Under the pieces are notes generated by a model. It searched no databases and was not told the DNA's origin. It was given only the letters and a program-made list of their open reading frames with translations. From contig JBJCIZ010000028.1 of NCBI GenBank assembly GCA_051294375.1, positions 806,437 to 870,436 of the forward strand: DNA of 64,000 nt, given 5' to 3'. Of the stretch, positions 30,685 to 43,051 are shown in pieces. Every line of letters starts with the position of its first letter. Positions within the stretch are counted from its first letter, which is position 1. Source of the DNA: Paraspadella gotoi (Eukaryota > Chaetognatha). A program made the translations under genes and the position numbers.

Positions 30685-33600
30685 GGAACGGGGGCTGGGC
30701 GTGGCAAAGACGATGGGCGTTAGAAGGGAAAGGGAGGAAAGCTGGGGGCGTGGATGAGATAATCTGGCATTTGGGTGGCGTTGATAGGCGGGGAAGAGGT
30801 GAAAGTGAGTCTTGCGAGCGAGATGGCATTAAAGTTAGTGCCATGTTTTTTTTGGAGAAGCGAGGGGTAGCGTCGTCGTAAGATAAAAAGTGAAGGCATG
30901 GTTTAAGAAGAAAGTAAAGATGGCCGCTTAGAAGATGGGAGAGCCGATGCATGGGGTGGAAATGCGAGGGGATTTTCGAGGAATTTCAAAAACTAGTAGT
31001 AATGGGTAGGTTAAATTTGTTTATTTTTAGTATTTGGCTATACTGGAAGAGTATCAAGCTGGTAAAAAGAAAATCGGAAATATGTCGTCCGGAAACGGAC
31101 AATTTTAATGCATGTTATTTACAAGTAACTTATTTTTTGTGAAGGATCTACACGTAGTTTTTTTATGATCTTACGCCATCGAGATTAAATGTTAAATATG
31201 AAGTAAAATTAAACTCCGCAGAGGCTGACTTCTTGAAAATTTTAAACAAGCAAATATCGTGTATGGAATTTTAATAAAAACGTTTGTATTTATTTAACTG
31301 TAAGCATAAGAAAAAAATTTTTTAAAGACTTTCTTATTTTACTATTTCCCTGCTTCTTATTCTTTTGACTCCGTTTTCTTCTCTCTTTAACTTTGTCCTT
31401 TTTTCTCGCCTTTTTCATTCAATAAATTTATGTTATACATAATCCGTGATTACTTCTAATCACATTTATCAATTTAACTTGACTACATTACATTTGGAGA
31501 GTTTTTGGGCAGCAAAAATGTTTAAAAAAAAAAATTATTAAAATTATTTTGTTAGCCTTATTTATTATCTACCCACTACTTAGCACATTTAAAATATGGA
31601 TGTGTTAAGATGTTATTAATCTCTGACTTTTTCGGCAGCTCATTTTTAGTAATATTTACAATGCATTATCCATTATTCATTCTACGCAGCGCGTATTGCA
31701 ATATGCGTCCCTTAAAATTTCTACTCAAGGATTCAAAGAACTCGTGAAGAGTCAGTTTTTTTACAACTACCGTATATTCCGGTTTTAACGGTTTCATGAA
31801 GCGCGGATGATTTGTTTATATCAGGAGCCTTGTCTATAAAAATTTGCTTCGCTACATGAGTCTTTAAAACAAGAAGTTACGGAAGTTTTGTTCGCATCCA
31901 ATGCGGGTTTCTTTGGTCTCAAATATTATTATTCATGTTAAAAAAATAAATATTTTCATTCTATATTAAAAAAACAAATAGTTGAGTTCATTGGTTCATT
32001 AATGCTCTTTTTTATACCAACCTATAACGGATAAACATTGTGCCTGATCCAAATTTATGGCCTTAACTCTATAACTCTTCACCCCTCAAAGAAAAAATGC
32101 GTTTTCCGCCCATTTATATGTTTAATAATATATTTTTACAAAGAAAACAACATTATTTGCAATTTATACAAATGCATGTATTTTATATATTTCTGAGAGT
32201 TGTTTTACCAACACTCGTTTTGACTTAACTTTTTTGTCGCTTTTTTAGACTTAGTCGATGTGTCGTCGTGTTTTGCCGTCTCACGAAACCTCGTACAAGT
32301 TTTGTTTTGTTTTTATCCAATCGAGGCTGACATTTTATGGCAATAGAGGCTGACTTTTTTGTCACTTTTTTGCTACAATTTTTACATGTTTCGATCGTTG
32401 CTTCGAATTTTGTAAAGTGTAAACTTATTTTCATGTATATTGTAAAATGTATGAATCTTTTGTCTTACTCAATTTTTTTTTTGTTGAAATATTATTATAT
32501 TATTATTGTAAGAGTTTATCGCAGACATAGTTTGAACAAAGATTCATCTTTAACTCGGATCTCGTTTACGATCAGATACTGATTGTGAATATATATTAAA
32601 TATTGTCTACATAGTTGAATTGAAGACTCTTTTACTGATTCTAATGAATTTTCTTCATTTGTAAGATTGTTTTATACATCGTCCCATTTAATTCTTTTTA
32701 AAAAAATAATTCTCCGCGACTTGAATGCACTAATAGTTTTTTCGAGTTAAGATTAAAAAGTTTTATTTTTCAAGTGTAATATAAATAAATATTAGAGTAG
32801 GTGGCACCCCCTTACATAGGCTTGCGATGTATGGGAAAAATTTAATTTCTAATATGAATATTTTGTAAGTGTTAAAAATAACACTAGTCAGTTATTACAG
32901 CGATTTAAGCTTATTATTCAATATTCTTTCATAACTTATATTAACCTGTATTCATGATACATTATCATTTTTTATTTTGTTCTTCGCATGCATCATTTTC
33001 ATTATTTTTTTTTGTTGCTTTTCACGATAGAGAAACTCACCGATCTATTATTATATTGGTTTGTTTTTGATAATTATTACTAGCATTGTCTTATTCGCGA
33101 ATTTTTTTAAAAAACTTGTTTTGAAAATATAAGATATTTCTTAACTTCATCTAATAATTTTTTCAAGACAGATAGAGAGCTTTGGCACTGTCTTGTTATT
33201 TTTAGGCGAAACCCTGCGAAAAAAAAACGCGCGCCGAAGTTAGTTCGAAGGGATATTGTCTATTGAGATGGTCTCGAGTGGCGAATCTACTATTGTGCGC
33301 TAATCCAGTTTTTTCAAAATGTTTCCTAATCTCATCGATTATTTTTCCCTCTCGCACGAATGTTAAAGTGGATTGAAAGAGTTTGGAAGGTGAAAGAAAA
33401 AGGTGAAGGAAAAAGTAAAAGTGAAAGAAATGAAAAAGTGGGGAAAAGAGAGAAAATAAATTAAAAAAAAAAGTTAGAAGCTGAAGTGGAGAGTTTTCGA
33501 TTTCCTAGAAACGAAAAAATCAAAGACGAGTTGACTCGACGTCGAACCAAATCGATCATCGACCCGGGGACGACCTTCGTGAATTTTGGAATGTGAAAAG

Positions 33601-34422
33601 AACGATACGGAGATGTGAAAAGTCACGAAACGAAGTGGACTCTTTCAGCCCCCCCCCCCCCGGTGCGCTTTCCCTGCCCCCCCCCCCCGGTGCGCTTTCC
33701 CTCTAATTCTACGCTGCGGTGCCGCCGACCCCAGTGTTCCGCCAAACGTGATACGCGCTACGCCGCTACGGGAATATCTTTTCTACGGGAGGCGAGTTTT
33801 GGAGATTGGAAAACGTCGGGTCCGAGCCTCTGTTACGTGACGATAGGCCAACTGTAATTGACTGATTCGTGGACTTTTTGAATTCCTAACTCGCCCCCCT
33901 CCCCAAAAACAAAAATAAATTGCAGGATGCGGCTTTTAATTCTTTCGCGTTTCGTTGTTCTATTATTTTTTGCCTTGATATTATTAATAAATAATAATAA
34001 TAATTAATAAATATAATTAATAATAACGTCGTATTTTAAATTATACTTGATACAATTGTTTGACCAAACGCCACCCTCGTTTTTCTTCATTCCAGACAAA
34101 ATTTTTTTTGTTCTTAAACATGAATTGGAAAGACGCGCGACGAACGGCGACGACGAAGCGACGATGACCCCCGGATGTGTTTTGAACCCCGGATGTGAGA
34201 GGACGAAGGTGAGTTTCTCTAGGTGAGGAGAGAGATGTTGCGGGTTTTGAATCACTACCCTGTATAAGGAACGACCGTAAAAGATTTCATTAAATCCCGT
34301 GTCTTTGTATTTCGTCCAGTTCGTTGGTCACAGGGTAATAATATTGTGTATAATATATTAAGTTAAACATTTTTCATAATCCCAAGTTTCCTGTCCCCCC
34401 CCTCTCCCTTTCCCTCAGAGGA
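30685..34422. other. Long AT-rich stretch: 3' UTR, intergenic DNA, 5' flank of the JARID2-like gene
   Basis: The first about 250 bp after the stop are GC-balanced and probably 3' UTR. From 31000 to 33200 I see only AT-rich DNA without coding signal. From about 33220 the sequence becomes more GC-rich with C runs and a tandem CCCCGGTGCGCTTTCCCT duplication (33645-33705). A GC-rich exon-like block at about 34100-34207 ends in a donor-like AAG|GTGAGT. These may be non-coding or N-terminal exons of the JARID2-like gene, but I cannot fix their frame. Confidence 0.4.
33645..33705. repeat. Tandem C-run + GGTGCGCTTTCCCT duplication
   Basis: Two units of a C run followed by GGTGCGCTTTCCCT in the 5' flank of the JARID2-like gene. 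Confidence 0.8.
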
Positions 34423-37400
34423 ATGAAGCGACGAGGAAAGGAGTCGAAGGAGGAAGAAGAAATTAAATTGAAGAGAAGAGAAGAGAGAGACGAAGGCGGA
34501 AGCGGAAGCCAAATGAGAAGCGATGCTCGTCAAGAAGATGAAGGAAAACCGAGATATAAAAGGGAAGGCGACGAAGGTGAGGCTTTCCCGATTCACGGTC
34601 TCCTCGTTAATTTTATTATTTTTTTTCAATCGGTTAACATGTACTGGGCCACTATGCTCTTCTTTTCTCGTTTGTACTACCGGCTCATAAACCTTTTTTC
34701 CCTATTCATTCCTCTCGCCCCTCTCGCTCTTCCCTGTATCCTCCTCGCCAGAATCGCCCTCCCTACTTCGCCCCAAGCGCTCCGTCCGGCGTCGTTCCCT
34801 TGACATCATCACCCCGGACGTCTCCTGCTACATCGACCAGAAAAAGTGGGCCGCCTACGAGGAGAAGCAGCTGCGCCGCGCCATCAAATTGTCGCTTAAA
34901 CAATCGGGCGGAGTAGACGCAGCTGGCTCTACTTACGCGTCCGAGAAAGCGGACAAGGCGGAGAGGGGTCGGCGGCGAGGTCGCACGGGTAAGGGCCTTG
35001 ATATAGGAAAAAGTGTTAATCAATGTTTAAGCAATTGTCTTTTCTTCTTACAGCGCCGTCGTCGTTATCTTCTCGCCGGGACCGCAGCGGATCTTCAGAA
35101 GCCAGCCTTTCCGGGTCGAGCTCATGCAGGACAAGGTCGGGCACGATCTCCGTGGATACTCGGAACAAGGGGACCGCCGTGACTACATCGGAAACCGGAC
35201 CGACGGACCGATCAAGATCAACCGGACCGACGATGACAACTAGTCCGTCATCGTCGTCGTTGTCCGATTCCAAATCCGCGCTCACGTCGGCCACCGTCAT
35301 GTCCTCGACCTCCGTCCGACCGGTCCTCAGATTCGTGGCCGACGTTTCGCCGGAAAAAGAAGAAGTATCAGCGTCGGAGGGCGAGTCTTTGGCTCCGGAA
35401 AACGTCTCGAAAGGCCCCGAAGCCTGCGTCGTCGAGTCCGCATCCTCCAGCCATGTCGCCGCGGTTTCTCGGTCGCACAGTCGCCCTGATAATGACGAAG
35501 AAGAGTCTCGCGATTCGCGGACTCGGGAGATTGAAGTTATTTCGCTGGGATCGTCCACGTCGATCGGCTCAACTTCGACGGTCAAAGCATCTCCTCCGAT
35601 CGGCTTCACCGCTGACAATGGATCGAATCCAGCGCCGAGTATTTCCTCGATATCCATCTCCGACTCGGATTCTTTGAACGAATCCTTTCCACCTCTGGCG
35701 TCGAAAAAGGACGTCTCGGCAGCGGATTCCTGTTGTTCCGGAGAAACCGTGGATTACTCGGATTTCTCTGCCAGGACTGCGGCTCGTTGTTTAGAAGATG
35801 CTACTGCAGAAGCTGCCCTCGTCATAGAATCCTCAAAGGGAATCATTGAAGCCTCACCAATCGTAAGTTCTGCGATGACATTATCACCTTCTGTCGAGAA
35901 TGCAACCATTGTTGTTTCCTCTGATGAGACAGCAACCGATTCTGAAACCGGCAATAAAACTTCTGTTGCTGCAAAAACTAAACATTTTTCTCTCGAGACT
36001 AAAACTACATCCACGCCTTTTATCGAGATGACTGTAAATGATTCCGACTCTTATCAAACTGCCACTGATACGACTCCTTTTGAGTCCGCATCATCATCGC
36101 CTTCAGCTTCAATTTCTCACGGAGATGCGGAAACATCCAAAGATTTTCTTAGGTCGTCGTCGGTTGCCTTTGCAGCCGCTGACTCTTCCGCCGAATCCGC
36201 CCCAGAGACGCCGGAAGGATCGATCCTCTCCCTCTTTGCCTTACCTTCTCCCTCTCTGGATTTTAATTCTCCGCCGCCACCTCCTTCAAACGCAAACAGG
36301 CTCGTATTCGATCTCGTCGACATAATTCGCAATTCCCCGTCGCCGCCGCCCGACGTCGCAGCCTCTACTCGATCCTCTGCCCCGGAAAACGTCGCGAAAG
36401 GCGCCGAAGCCTGTGTCGTCCAGTCCGCATCCTCCAGCCATGGCGCCGCGGTTTCTCGGTCGCCCAAAACCTCTAGCGACCCACCCAGTCGATCCTCGAA
36501 TGATGATGACCCATCTCCCGTGGCTTATCGGACGCGGCGCTCCTCGGCACCGAAATTGAAAGGATCGTCGGCCAGAGATTCGTCGAGGGGACGCGGAAGA
36601 GGAGGAGGAAGCTCGAGAGGTCGTGGCGGAGACGCTCGTTTGACGAGGAGCGTCGATTCGGAATCCTCGTCCTCTTCGGCCAAAGAGAATTCGGCGTCGC
36701 GGTCTAGGAGATGCGAGACGCCCGATTCGGGTGAGCGGGGAGGGAACAACGAAGTTTATTTCTTTAAACGCAACGAAACGAGAGTCCTTTCACTATATCT
36801 GCAAAAAGTATAATAATAATAATAATAATGATAATAATAATAATAATAATTTTAACTGATGAATTCCGTAAGGCATCATGGCTTTGGGTTTAACTTTTGG
36901 AGTCGGCAAATGAAAATGAGGACTGCTGGATGGAGTCGTACGATGGCTTGATGTTACCCCTGGACAAAGTCAATTGTTAACCCTTTATTTTTAAAAGAAT
37001 GTCCTTAATATTGATAATAATAATTGTGATAATTATAGTTAATATTAATAAATAATCTCTTACTTCTCTTCTCAGACGACTTCTCCTTCGTCGCCCCTAC
37101 CTCGCCCCTCTCCACGGCGGAGACGGCACGATGCGCGTTGAGGGCGCAGCGAAAATTCGCGTCCAACGCCGCCCCGCCTCGTCATCGACTCTTCGGCTTT
37201 AATAACAGCAACAACAACGACGACGGGAAGAACTCCAGAGCGGAATTTGCTTTTTCATATCCTCGGCGCGACGGCGACAGCGACAGCGAAGAGGGAAATG
37301 TAAGAACATTAAGCCTCGTACATAACTTTTTGATAACGTTTTTGATTAAATTCTTTTTTCGGTGCTCAATTACATTTATCAATAAATAAATTTCTAACAT

Positions 37401-40316
37401 GGCAGATTTAATATTCAATAAGAAACGCGGAGCTGAAAGTGCTTTAACCTTGTTACGAAATTACCTAACTACGTAAATAAATTAAGCATTCGTAATTACA
37501 AGGTACATATATAATCTAATACAGAAGAACAAGTATTATAATTTTGCAATTAAACCGTAATGTTGCTTCAACTCGAGCATTTTCGAGTTTTTTTAAATCA
37601 GCTATGATAACAGTGATCATGTTTTGTTCCAATTTCACTCTCCAAAATCCAGTATCAACTAATTACAAATTAGTAACTTGTAATTGCTTTAATCCACTCA
37701 CCCCTTCCCCCCCCAACAGTTTCCTCGCACGATCGACTTTCTCTCTTTCCTCTGCCTCCGCGGAACGCCGGCGCTTCCGCCCATCTCCAACTCTCTCTTC
37801 GACACTCGCGGCTCCGAGCTCTCGCTCCCGTCGGGACAGCAGAATCCGCCACAGCCGCAGCAGCGTCGGGCTCGAAAGCCGCGGGCCTCGATCGACGACG
37901 CGGAAAACCCGGTCATCTCAGGGGCTCAAAACGTAAGATATTATTACATCAATACGTGCTAAACATTTTTTTAAATAACTAAACAAATCAGCATTTTTCT
38001 CCCCCCCCCTTTTTTTTTTACTTCCTCCAGATTCCAATCATCTCCGGAATCGAAGCGACCCTCCTCGATCCTCTCGTCGCGGCCGACCTCCCGTCCGCGG
38101 AGGTCGCTACTCGGGTTCTCCCTTTTCTTCTGCCCGGGAAGCCTCGACTCACACCTCCTCCTCAAACGGCTCGTCCGCTCGATCCTCCCCCTCTTTGGCC
38201 TCGTCGCTTAAAATCTCCCAAGTGCCTCCATCTTTGAAAACTCGCCATCTCCGGAAGTTCTCTTTAGAAGACGACGAAGCCGCCGCTCCCGACGACCCGG
38301 CAACGGCCGCCGCTCCCGACGCCAAGCACACCTACTCCCTCTCCAGCGTTTTCTCCGCGGAGACCGCCTCCGCGACATCTATCGGCGAAGAACCTCAGAC
38401 GGACTACGACGAGATCCACGACACTGTCCGTAACAACAACAACGACGACGACAAGCGAAGAGCATCCATCTTAGGTTCTTTGTCCGCCTCGAACCTGGGA
38501 CCTCTGCGTCGACTCTCTCGACCGGGATCTGTGTCCGAATCTCGAGCAGAAAGACAAGTCGAGTCTTTCTCGCTGCTTTCTTCGTCCTCGTCGCCGCGAG
38601 AGGGGAACAGGGATGGAGAGGGGATCGGGGATGCAGAGGAGATCGGGGAAAAGTTGTCGAGACGGAGAAGCAACAACAACAACGTTGACGGCGAATGCGA
38701 GGACGATAACGACGACGCTTTCGATCCTCCCGAATCAGTGCCTTTAATAAACTCTATCGCCACACCTGATGGCTTCGTCGGAGCAGCAGAGGACGACAGC
38801 GGCGCCGCTTCCAGCGACAGCAGAGCCGCCTTCCCTCCGACCTTCGCTTCCTTTCCCGCCGACGCGTTGGAGGGCGTTCTGGCCGCCCTCGTCGACACGC
38901 CGGAGAAATCGCCGGAAGAGAGGCCGAGACCGCCGCCGGAGCGACCGAAAAAGACTCCGCCGGAAAGGCTCTCTTTCATGGATCTGAAAAAGAGAGTGAC
39001 GGAGACGATGACGGGTGGGCGTGGCTCGACCTGTTCCGAACGAACGGGAGTTCTTTCTCCCGGGTTGGTCATCGAAGACGTCGTTTCTCTAGCCGCGAGA
39101 CGGGGTTCGATAGAGACGAGCCTGAGGAGTGACGGCCTGACCCGCGCCACTCCGAACCACTCCAGCCCGACTCGTACCTCTCCGTTCTACTCCAGCCCGA
39201 AACGTGCCACCCCGTTTTACTCCAGCCCGACACGTACGAGTTCGATCCACTCGAGCCCGACCCGCGCCAGTCCTCGCAAGCGTCGCCTGACCCCTACGGG
39301 CGCCGAGTTCGAAAGAGAACGAAGAGAGAAGGAACGAAAGTTGCTCCGGCGTCGGCGCCGTTACGAGAGGCGGAGGGATTCGACGGGGGACGACGCCCGT
39401 CGGCGCCGAGAGGGATCTCCCGGGTCTTACGGAGCCGGATATTGTCGGAAGGGGAGCCGGTCTCAGCCGATTCTCGGACGAGGGGTTGGAGGAGGCGGAT
39501 CGAGAGTCTCGAGGTGGATGCGGATGGAGAGGGCGTTGAGGATAGCGGGGGAGGAGGAAGCAGGGAATCATGTGGCGGAGGAAGTTCGGTCGGGACGGAA
39601 TCGCGTTCATATCGAGGAGGTGAGTGATTTTGATTGATTGATCGATTTGATTAAAAGAATGAATGATTTATTCGAGGAGTAAATGATTTATTGAATGATT
39701 GAACAAATGAGGGGTCGATATGATTGAATGTACGAATAAATGAATATTGAATAACAAATTGGTTTAAGTAACGAATGTTTGATTGAATTGAATACGGATT
39801 ATGTACTTACGATTAAAGGAATAAATGAATGACTGATTAAAAAATGGTTTAAAGAATGAATGATTAAAGAAACGAATGAATGCTTGAAAGAAGATAATTA
39901 TCATTGATTAAATATATTAAATGTACATTTGATTAAACGTAATCAAATTTCCGATTTCCCTCAACTAAAAAAAAAAAAACAAAACAAAAAAAAGTTTCGC
40001 CTCCTGCCCGTGACCGGCGCCACCGGCGCCACCTGTGATCGTCTCTCTCTCGCTCGTCGCTCCGCGTCTCTCTCATCCGTGTCGGTTCTCTCCGTCCTCT
40101 CGGCCTCCAAGGACGACGAGGATCCCTCCTCGGCGCCGCCCTTTCCCAAAATATGGCGCCGGGAGAGAAAGGGCGCCGCGTCGGTGGGCGTGGCGGCGGC
40201 GCGGTCGGGCGCCGCGGCGCCGGCCTCGCCCTCGTCGTCGACGATCGTTTTGGAAAGAGCTCCTTCGAATCGCGGGTGCGTTTATAGGGATTATTTTTGA
40301 GTTTAAAATACTTCAT

Positions 40317-40347
<31 letters not shown>

Positions 40348-40399
40348 AATAATATTTTGAGTTAAAAATACTTTATTAATATTATTATTATTATTATTA

Positions 40400-40439
<40 letters not shown>

Positions 40440-40465
40440 ATTTTGAGTTAAAAATACTTTATTAA

Positions 40466-40499
<34 letters not shown>

Positions 40500-40571
40500 A
40501 TTTTGAGTTAAAAATACTTTATTAATATTATTATTATTATTATTATTAATAATATTTTGAGTTAAAAATAC

Positions 40572-40604
<33 letters not shown>

Positions 40605-41120
40605 AATATTTTGAGTTAAAAATACTTTATTATTATTATTATTATATAATCGCATATATTATTATTAATATTTTGAGTTAAAAATACTTTTATTAATTTT
40701 TTGTATTAATTTTGTTTTTTAAACAAAAAAATCTTCGTGTATCTTCGTAATTTTTTTTTTCATCAGAATCTTGAGTTCGTCGTTGGAATCACTGCCACAC
40801 AGGGAAATCCAGGGAAATTCTCAATTAAAGTTCAAAAATCTGCCGATTCCGATTCTGGATTCAAACGCGGGTGAGACTCGAAATTCCCCCTTCCCAATCT
40901 CTATACGATGATGTAGGCGATATATAATAGAATATACTTATATATGTATAGAATGTACTTATTTGGCGACGAATTGACGAAACGTTCATTCGTCGATATC
41001 AATTTTCATCTTCGACTCTCGTCTAGTTTCGCTTTGTTACGCAACAGGTCCGCCAAATCGGAATCTCTCGCCAAGAACGAAGCGAACGACTGCCAACTTA
41101 CGAAAAATATCAGGGTCGGT
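34423..41120 (+). CDS. JARID2: JARID2-like protein, N-terminal region only
   Basis: In vertebrates JARID2 is a PRC2 cofactor. Exons with consistent phase: 34423-34576, 34752-34988, 35054-36730, 37076-37299, 37720-37932, 38031-39619, 39995-40275; weaker ones at 40767-40870 and 41048 to about 41117. Three islands match vertebrate JARID2 in order: LRPKRSVRRRS followed by EEKQLRRAIKLSLKQ (the UIM-like ubiquitin-binding segment), LRAQRKFASNAAPP, and RTIDFLSFLCLRGTPALP. Between them lie long Ser/Pro/acidic regions, probably disordered, some of them repetitive. No JmjN, ARID, JmjC or zinc finger is visible before the next gene, so the gene is incomplete here or genuinely short. The junction 37932/38031 is out of phase by one base, which suggests a homopolymer error. 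The start at 34423 is provisional; homology begins in the second exon. Confidence 0.72.
35394..35477 (+). repeat. Coding direct repeat, copy 1 (JARID2-like gene)
   Basis: Encodes APENVSKGPEACVVESASS and continues SHVAAVSRS. Nearly identical to copy 2 at 36379-36462, about 1 kb downstream in the same exon. Confidence 0.9.
36379..36462 (+). repeat. Coding direct repeat, copy 2 (JARID2-like gene)
   Basis: Encodes APENVAKGAEACVVQSASS and continues SHGAAVSRS. It differs from copy 1 at only a few bases over about 84 bp. Confidence 0.9.
39157..39282 (+). repeat. Ten-residue SSPTR repeats in the JARID2-like gene
   Basis: Four tandem 30-bp units encoding SSPTRTSPFY, SSPKRATPFY, SSPTRTSSIH and SSPTRASPRK. 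Each has SP followed by a basic residue, the form of proline-directed kinase sites. Confidence 0.9.
39640..39890. repeat. Degenerate GAATGATT-type repeats
   Basis: Intron of the JARID2-like gene consisting mostly of short GAATGAATGATT/TGATTGA variants. Confidence 0.7.
40300..40695. repeat. (ATT)n array punctuated by a fixed spacer
   Basis: Six or seven units of TTTTGAGTTAAAAATACTTT separated by (ATT)n runs of different length: a higher-order repeat in an intron of the JARID2-like gene. Confidence 0.9.
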
Positions 41121-41218
41121 AAATTATCTGAATACAGTACGCCTTCGTTAATTATAATTAAAAATAGCTCTTTTTTTGTTTTCAACGAATGACTAGTACT
41201 AGCATATTGCGTTTGTTT

Positions 41219-41228
41219 NNNNNNNNNN
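41219..41228. other. Assembly gap (10 N) with duplicated flanks
   Basis: AAAATAGCTCTTTTTT...CGAATGACTAGTACTA...ATTGCGTTTGTTT occurs on both sides with one or two differences. This points to an unmerged overlap, possibly between haplotypes. Confidence 0.9.
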
Positions 41229-41789
41229 AAAATAGCTCTTTTTTGTTTTCAACGAATGACTAGTACTAGGATATTGCGTTTGTTTTTTAATTTCGCTTCA
41301 TCGGTTGGGGAAGTTAACGTCGTCGTCGGTCATTTTTCATAGAGCTGCACTACCAATAGCAATACCATATGCACTTTTTCATAGAGCTGCACTACCAATA
41401 TGCACTTTTTCGGGATTCGATTGGTCCCGTGTCTTTCTCAACGTACGAATTAGTCTCAAAAGTACCAGTGAACTCGGGATTCCGCAAATCCTCACCTTTT
41501 CGTAAACTTTTATAAATCTCCACGATTTTTGTGAAAGTCTTCAATCAGGCTGACCGTAAATTGGTCGTCTGCCCCTTTGTCCAAAACTTTGTCCTCGACG
41601 ATCCCAATCTCGCTTCGATTCCACTCGAGCGTCGAAACAAAACTGAGAGGTAAAGAGATCCTTGACACGAATCGTGAAAGGAGAGAGGGGAAAGTGTGGG
41701 GTTCGAGTCCCCTCATCGCTTCTCCAATCTTCAGGCTAAAAGGGAAACTTCGTTTTCTGTTTTATTCTAATTTTCCTTTTATATTTCTT

Positions 41790-42003
41790 TTCCCTTTTTT
41801 TCTCTTTTTCTTTTTTTTTCTCTTTTTTTTTCTTTTTTTCTCTTTCTTTTTCTCTTTTTTTTTTTTTCTCTTTTTCTCCTTTTTCTTCTTTCTTTTTCTT
41901 TTTTTTTTTTTTCTTTTTTCTCTTTTTTTTTCTCTTTTTTTCTTTCTTTTTTTTCCGCCCCTCTTTTTCTTTCTTTTTTCTCTTTTTCTCTTTTTCTTTC
42001 TTC
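41790..42003. repeat. Polypyrimidine TTTTTCTC tract
   Basis: More than 200 bp of almost pure T and C (TTTTTCTCTTTTTC variants) with no purine run. Confidence 0.95.
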
Positions 42004-42107
42004 TCATTTGAGGCGAGCAATTTTTTTTTCCGCGGTTTCATCGAGGAAGTTTTTGACATCGAATTATTTCTGATCGAGTTTTCGACCGAAGGATCTATTG
42101 TCATTTT

Positions 42108-42110
<3 letters not shown>

Positions 42111-42155
<45 letters not shown>
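42111..42155. repeat. (CT)n microsatellite
   Basis: About 21 CT units. Confidence 0.9.
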
Positions 42156-42158
<3 letters not shown>

Positions 42159-43051
42159 CGACTGCGCCCGTCCCCATTGGGTCGACCCCTTATGCGATGT
42201 CGGGTCACCCGTTACGCCTCGATTAAGGATTCGGTTCCATTGATTCTCCCTTCGATTCCATTCGATTCCATCGCCCGTTTTAGTTTTCGGGTTTTTTTCA
42301 CAAATTGTCTTTGGCCATATTTAAATTCATATCAATCGTCGCTTGTTTTGTTTAGTATTTTTCCATCTAGTTATTTAATTAATATTCAACTAATTATAAT
42401 GTAGTTCGTGTTATACCGTAGTTAGATTGTTAATTCTTAGAATCTTTCCGATAAAAAGTATAAATATAAATTATTATTTTGCGAGATGAACATTTATAAT
42501 AAAATATGATAATTAGATGTGACTTAGCTTTTATGTTCACTCAGGTTCTTCTCTCTCCTCTCACTCCGTCGATCCTCACCCGTCACGGGGTTCGCCTCTC
42601 ATCGTCAAACGACGAATTCGCCTTTTCGTCGTAACGCAGACACGGCCGAGACTTTGTCACGCAGTGACGCCGAGACTTTGTCACGCTGTATCGTCCTCGT
42701 GACGACGCGACCCGTGACGAATCAAATATTTTTCCCAGTCACTTCTGGTTTTTCCGATGTCAAAACAAAATACGTATAAACTATCAACGATCGTCAATCC
42801 TCATTTCCAAAGCCTTATTGAAACGAATCACATTTTTTTGGTCGCGCTATCGATTGACTTTATTTAACAAATTTCGATCTCTACACGATAATTTTATTTT
42901 CTAACATTTTTTTTTTGTCACGGCTATTTTTTCAATCGACTGTCGGTTTTTTTTTGTTTTTTTTTCAAAATCGCGCGCGTATCGATGTGCTTGTTTTCTA
43001 AATTATTTTTTTATTTTCACACATTCCAAAAACTCGTTTGGAAAGATTTTT

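Noticed and set aside
36800-37070. Extra exon between 36731 and 37075
   Set aside because: Only ATA-rich DNA and no conserved residues; phases join correctly without it.
38404-39150. 248-codon minus-strand ORF
   Set aside because: It is the complement of the GC-rich JARID2-like exon; open antisense frames are expected from its codon bias and it has no recognisable domain.
41680-41735. GGGGTTCGAGTCCCC, a tRNA T-arm look-alike
   Set aside because: No matching D arm, anticodon arm or acceptor stem can be drawn around it, so it is not called as a tRNA gene.
41736-42104. Lys/Glu-rich minus-strand ORFs
   Set aside because: They are translations of the T/C tract and have no protein features.
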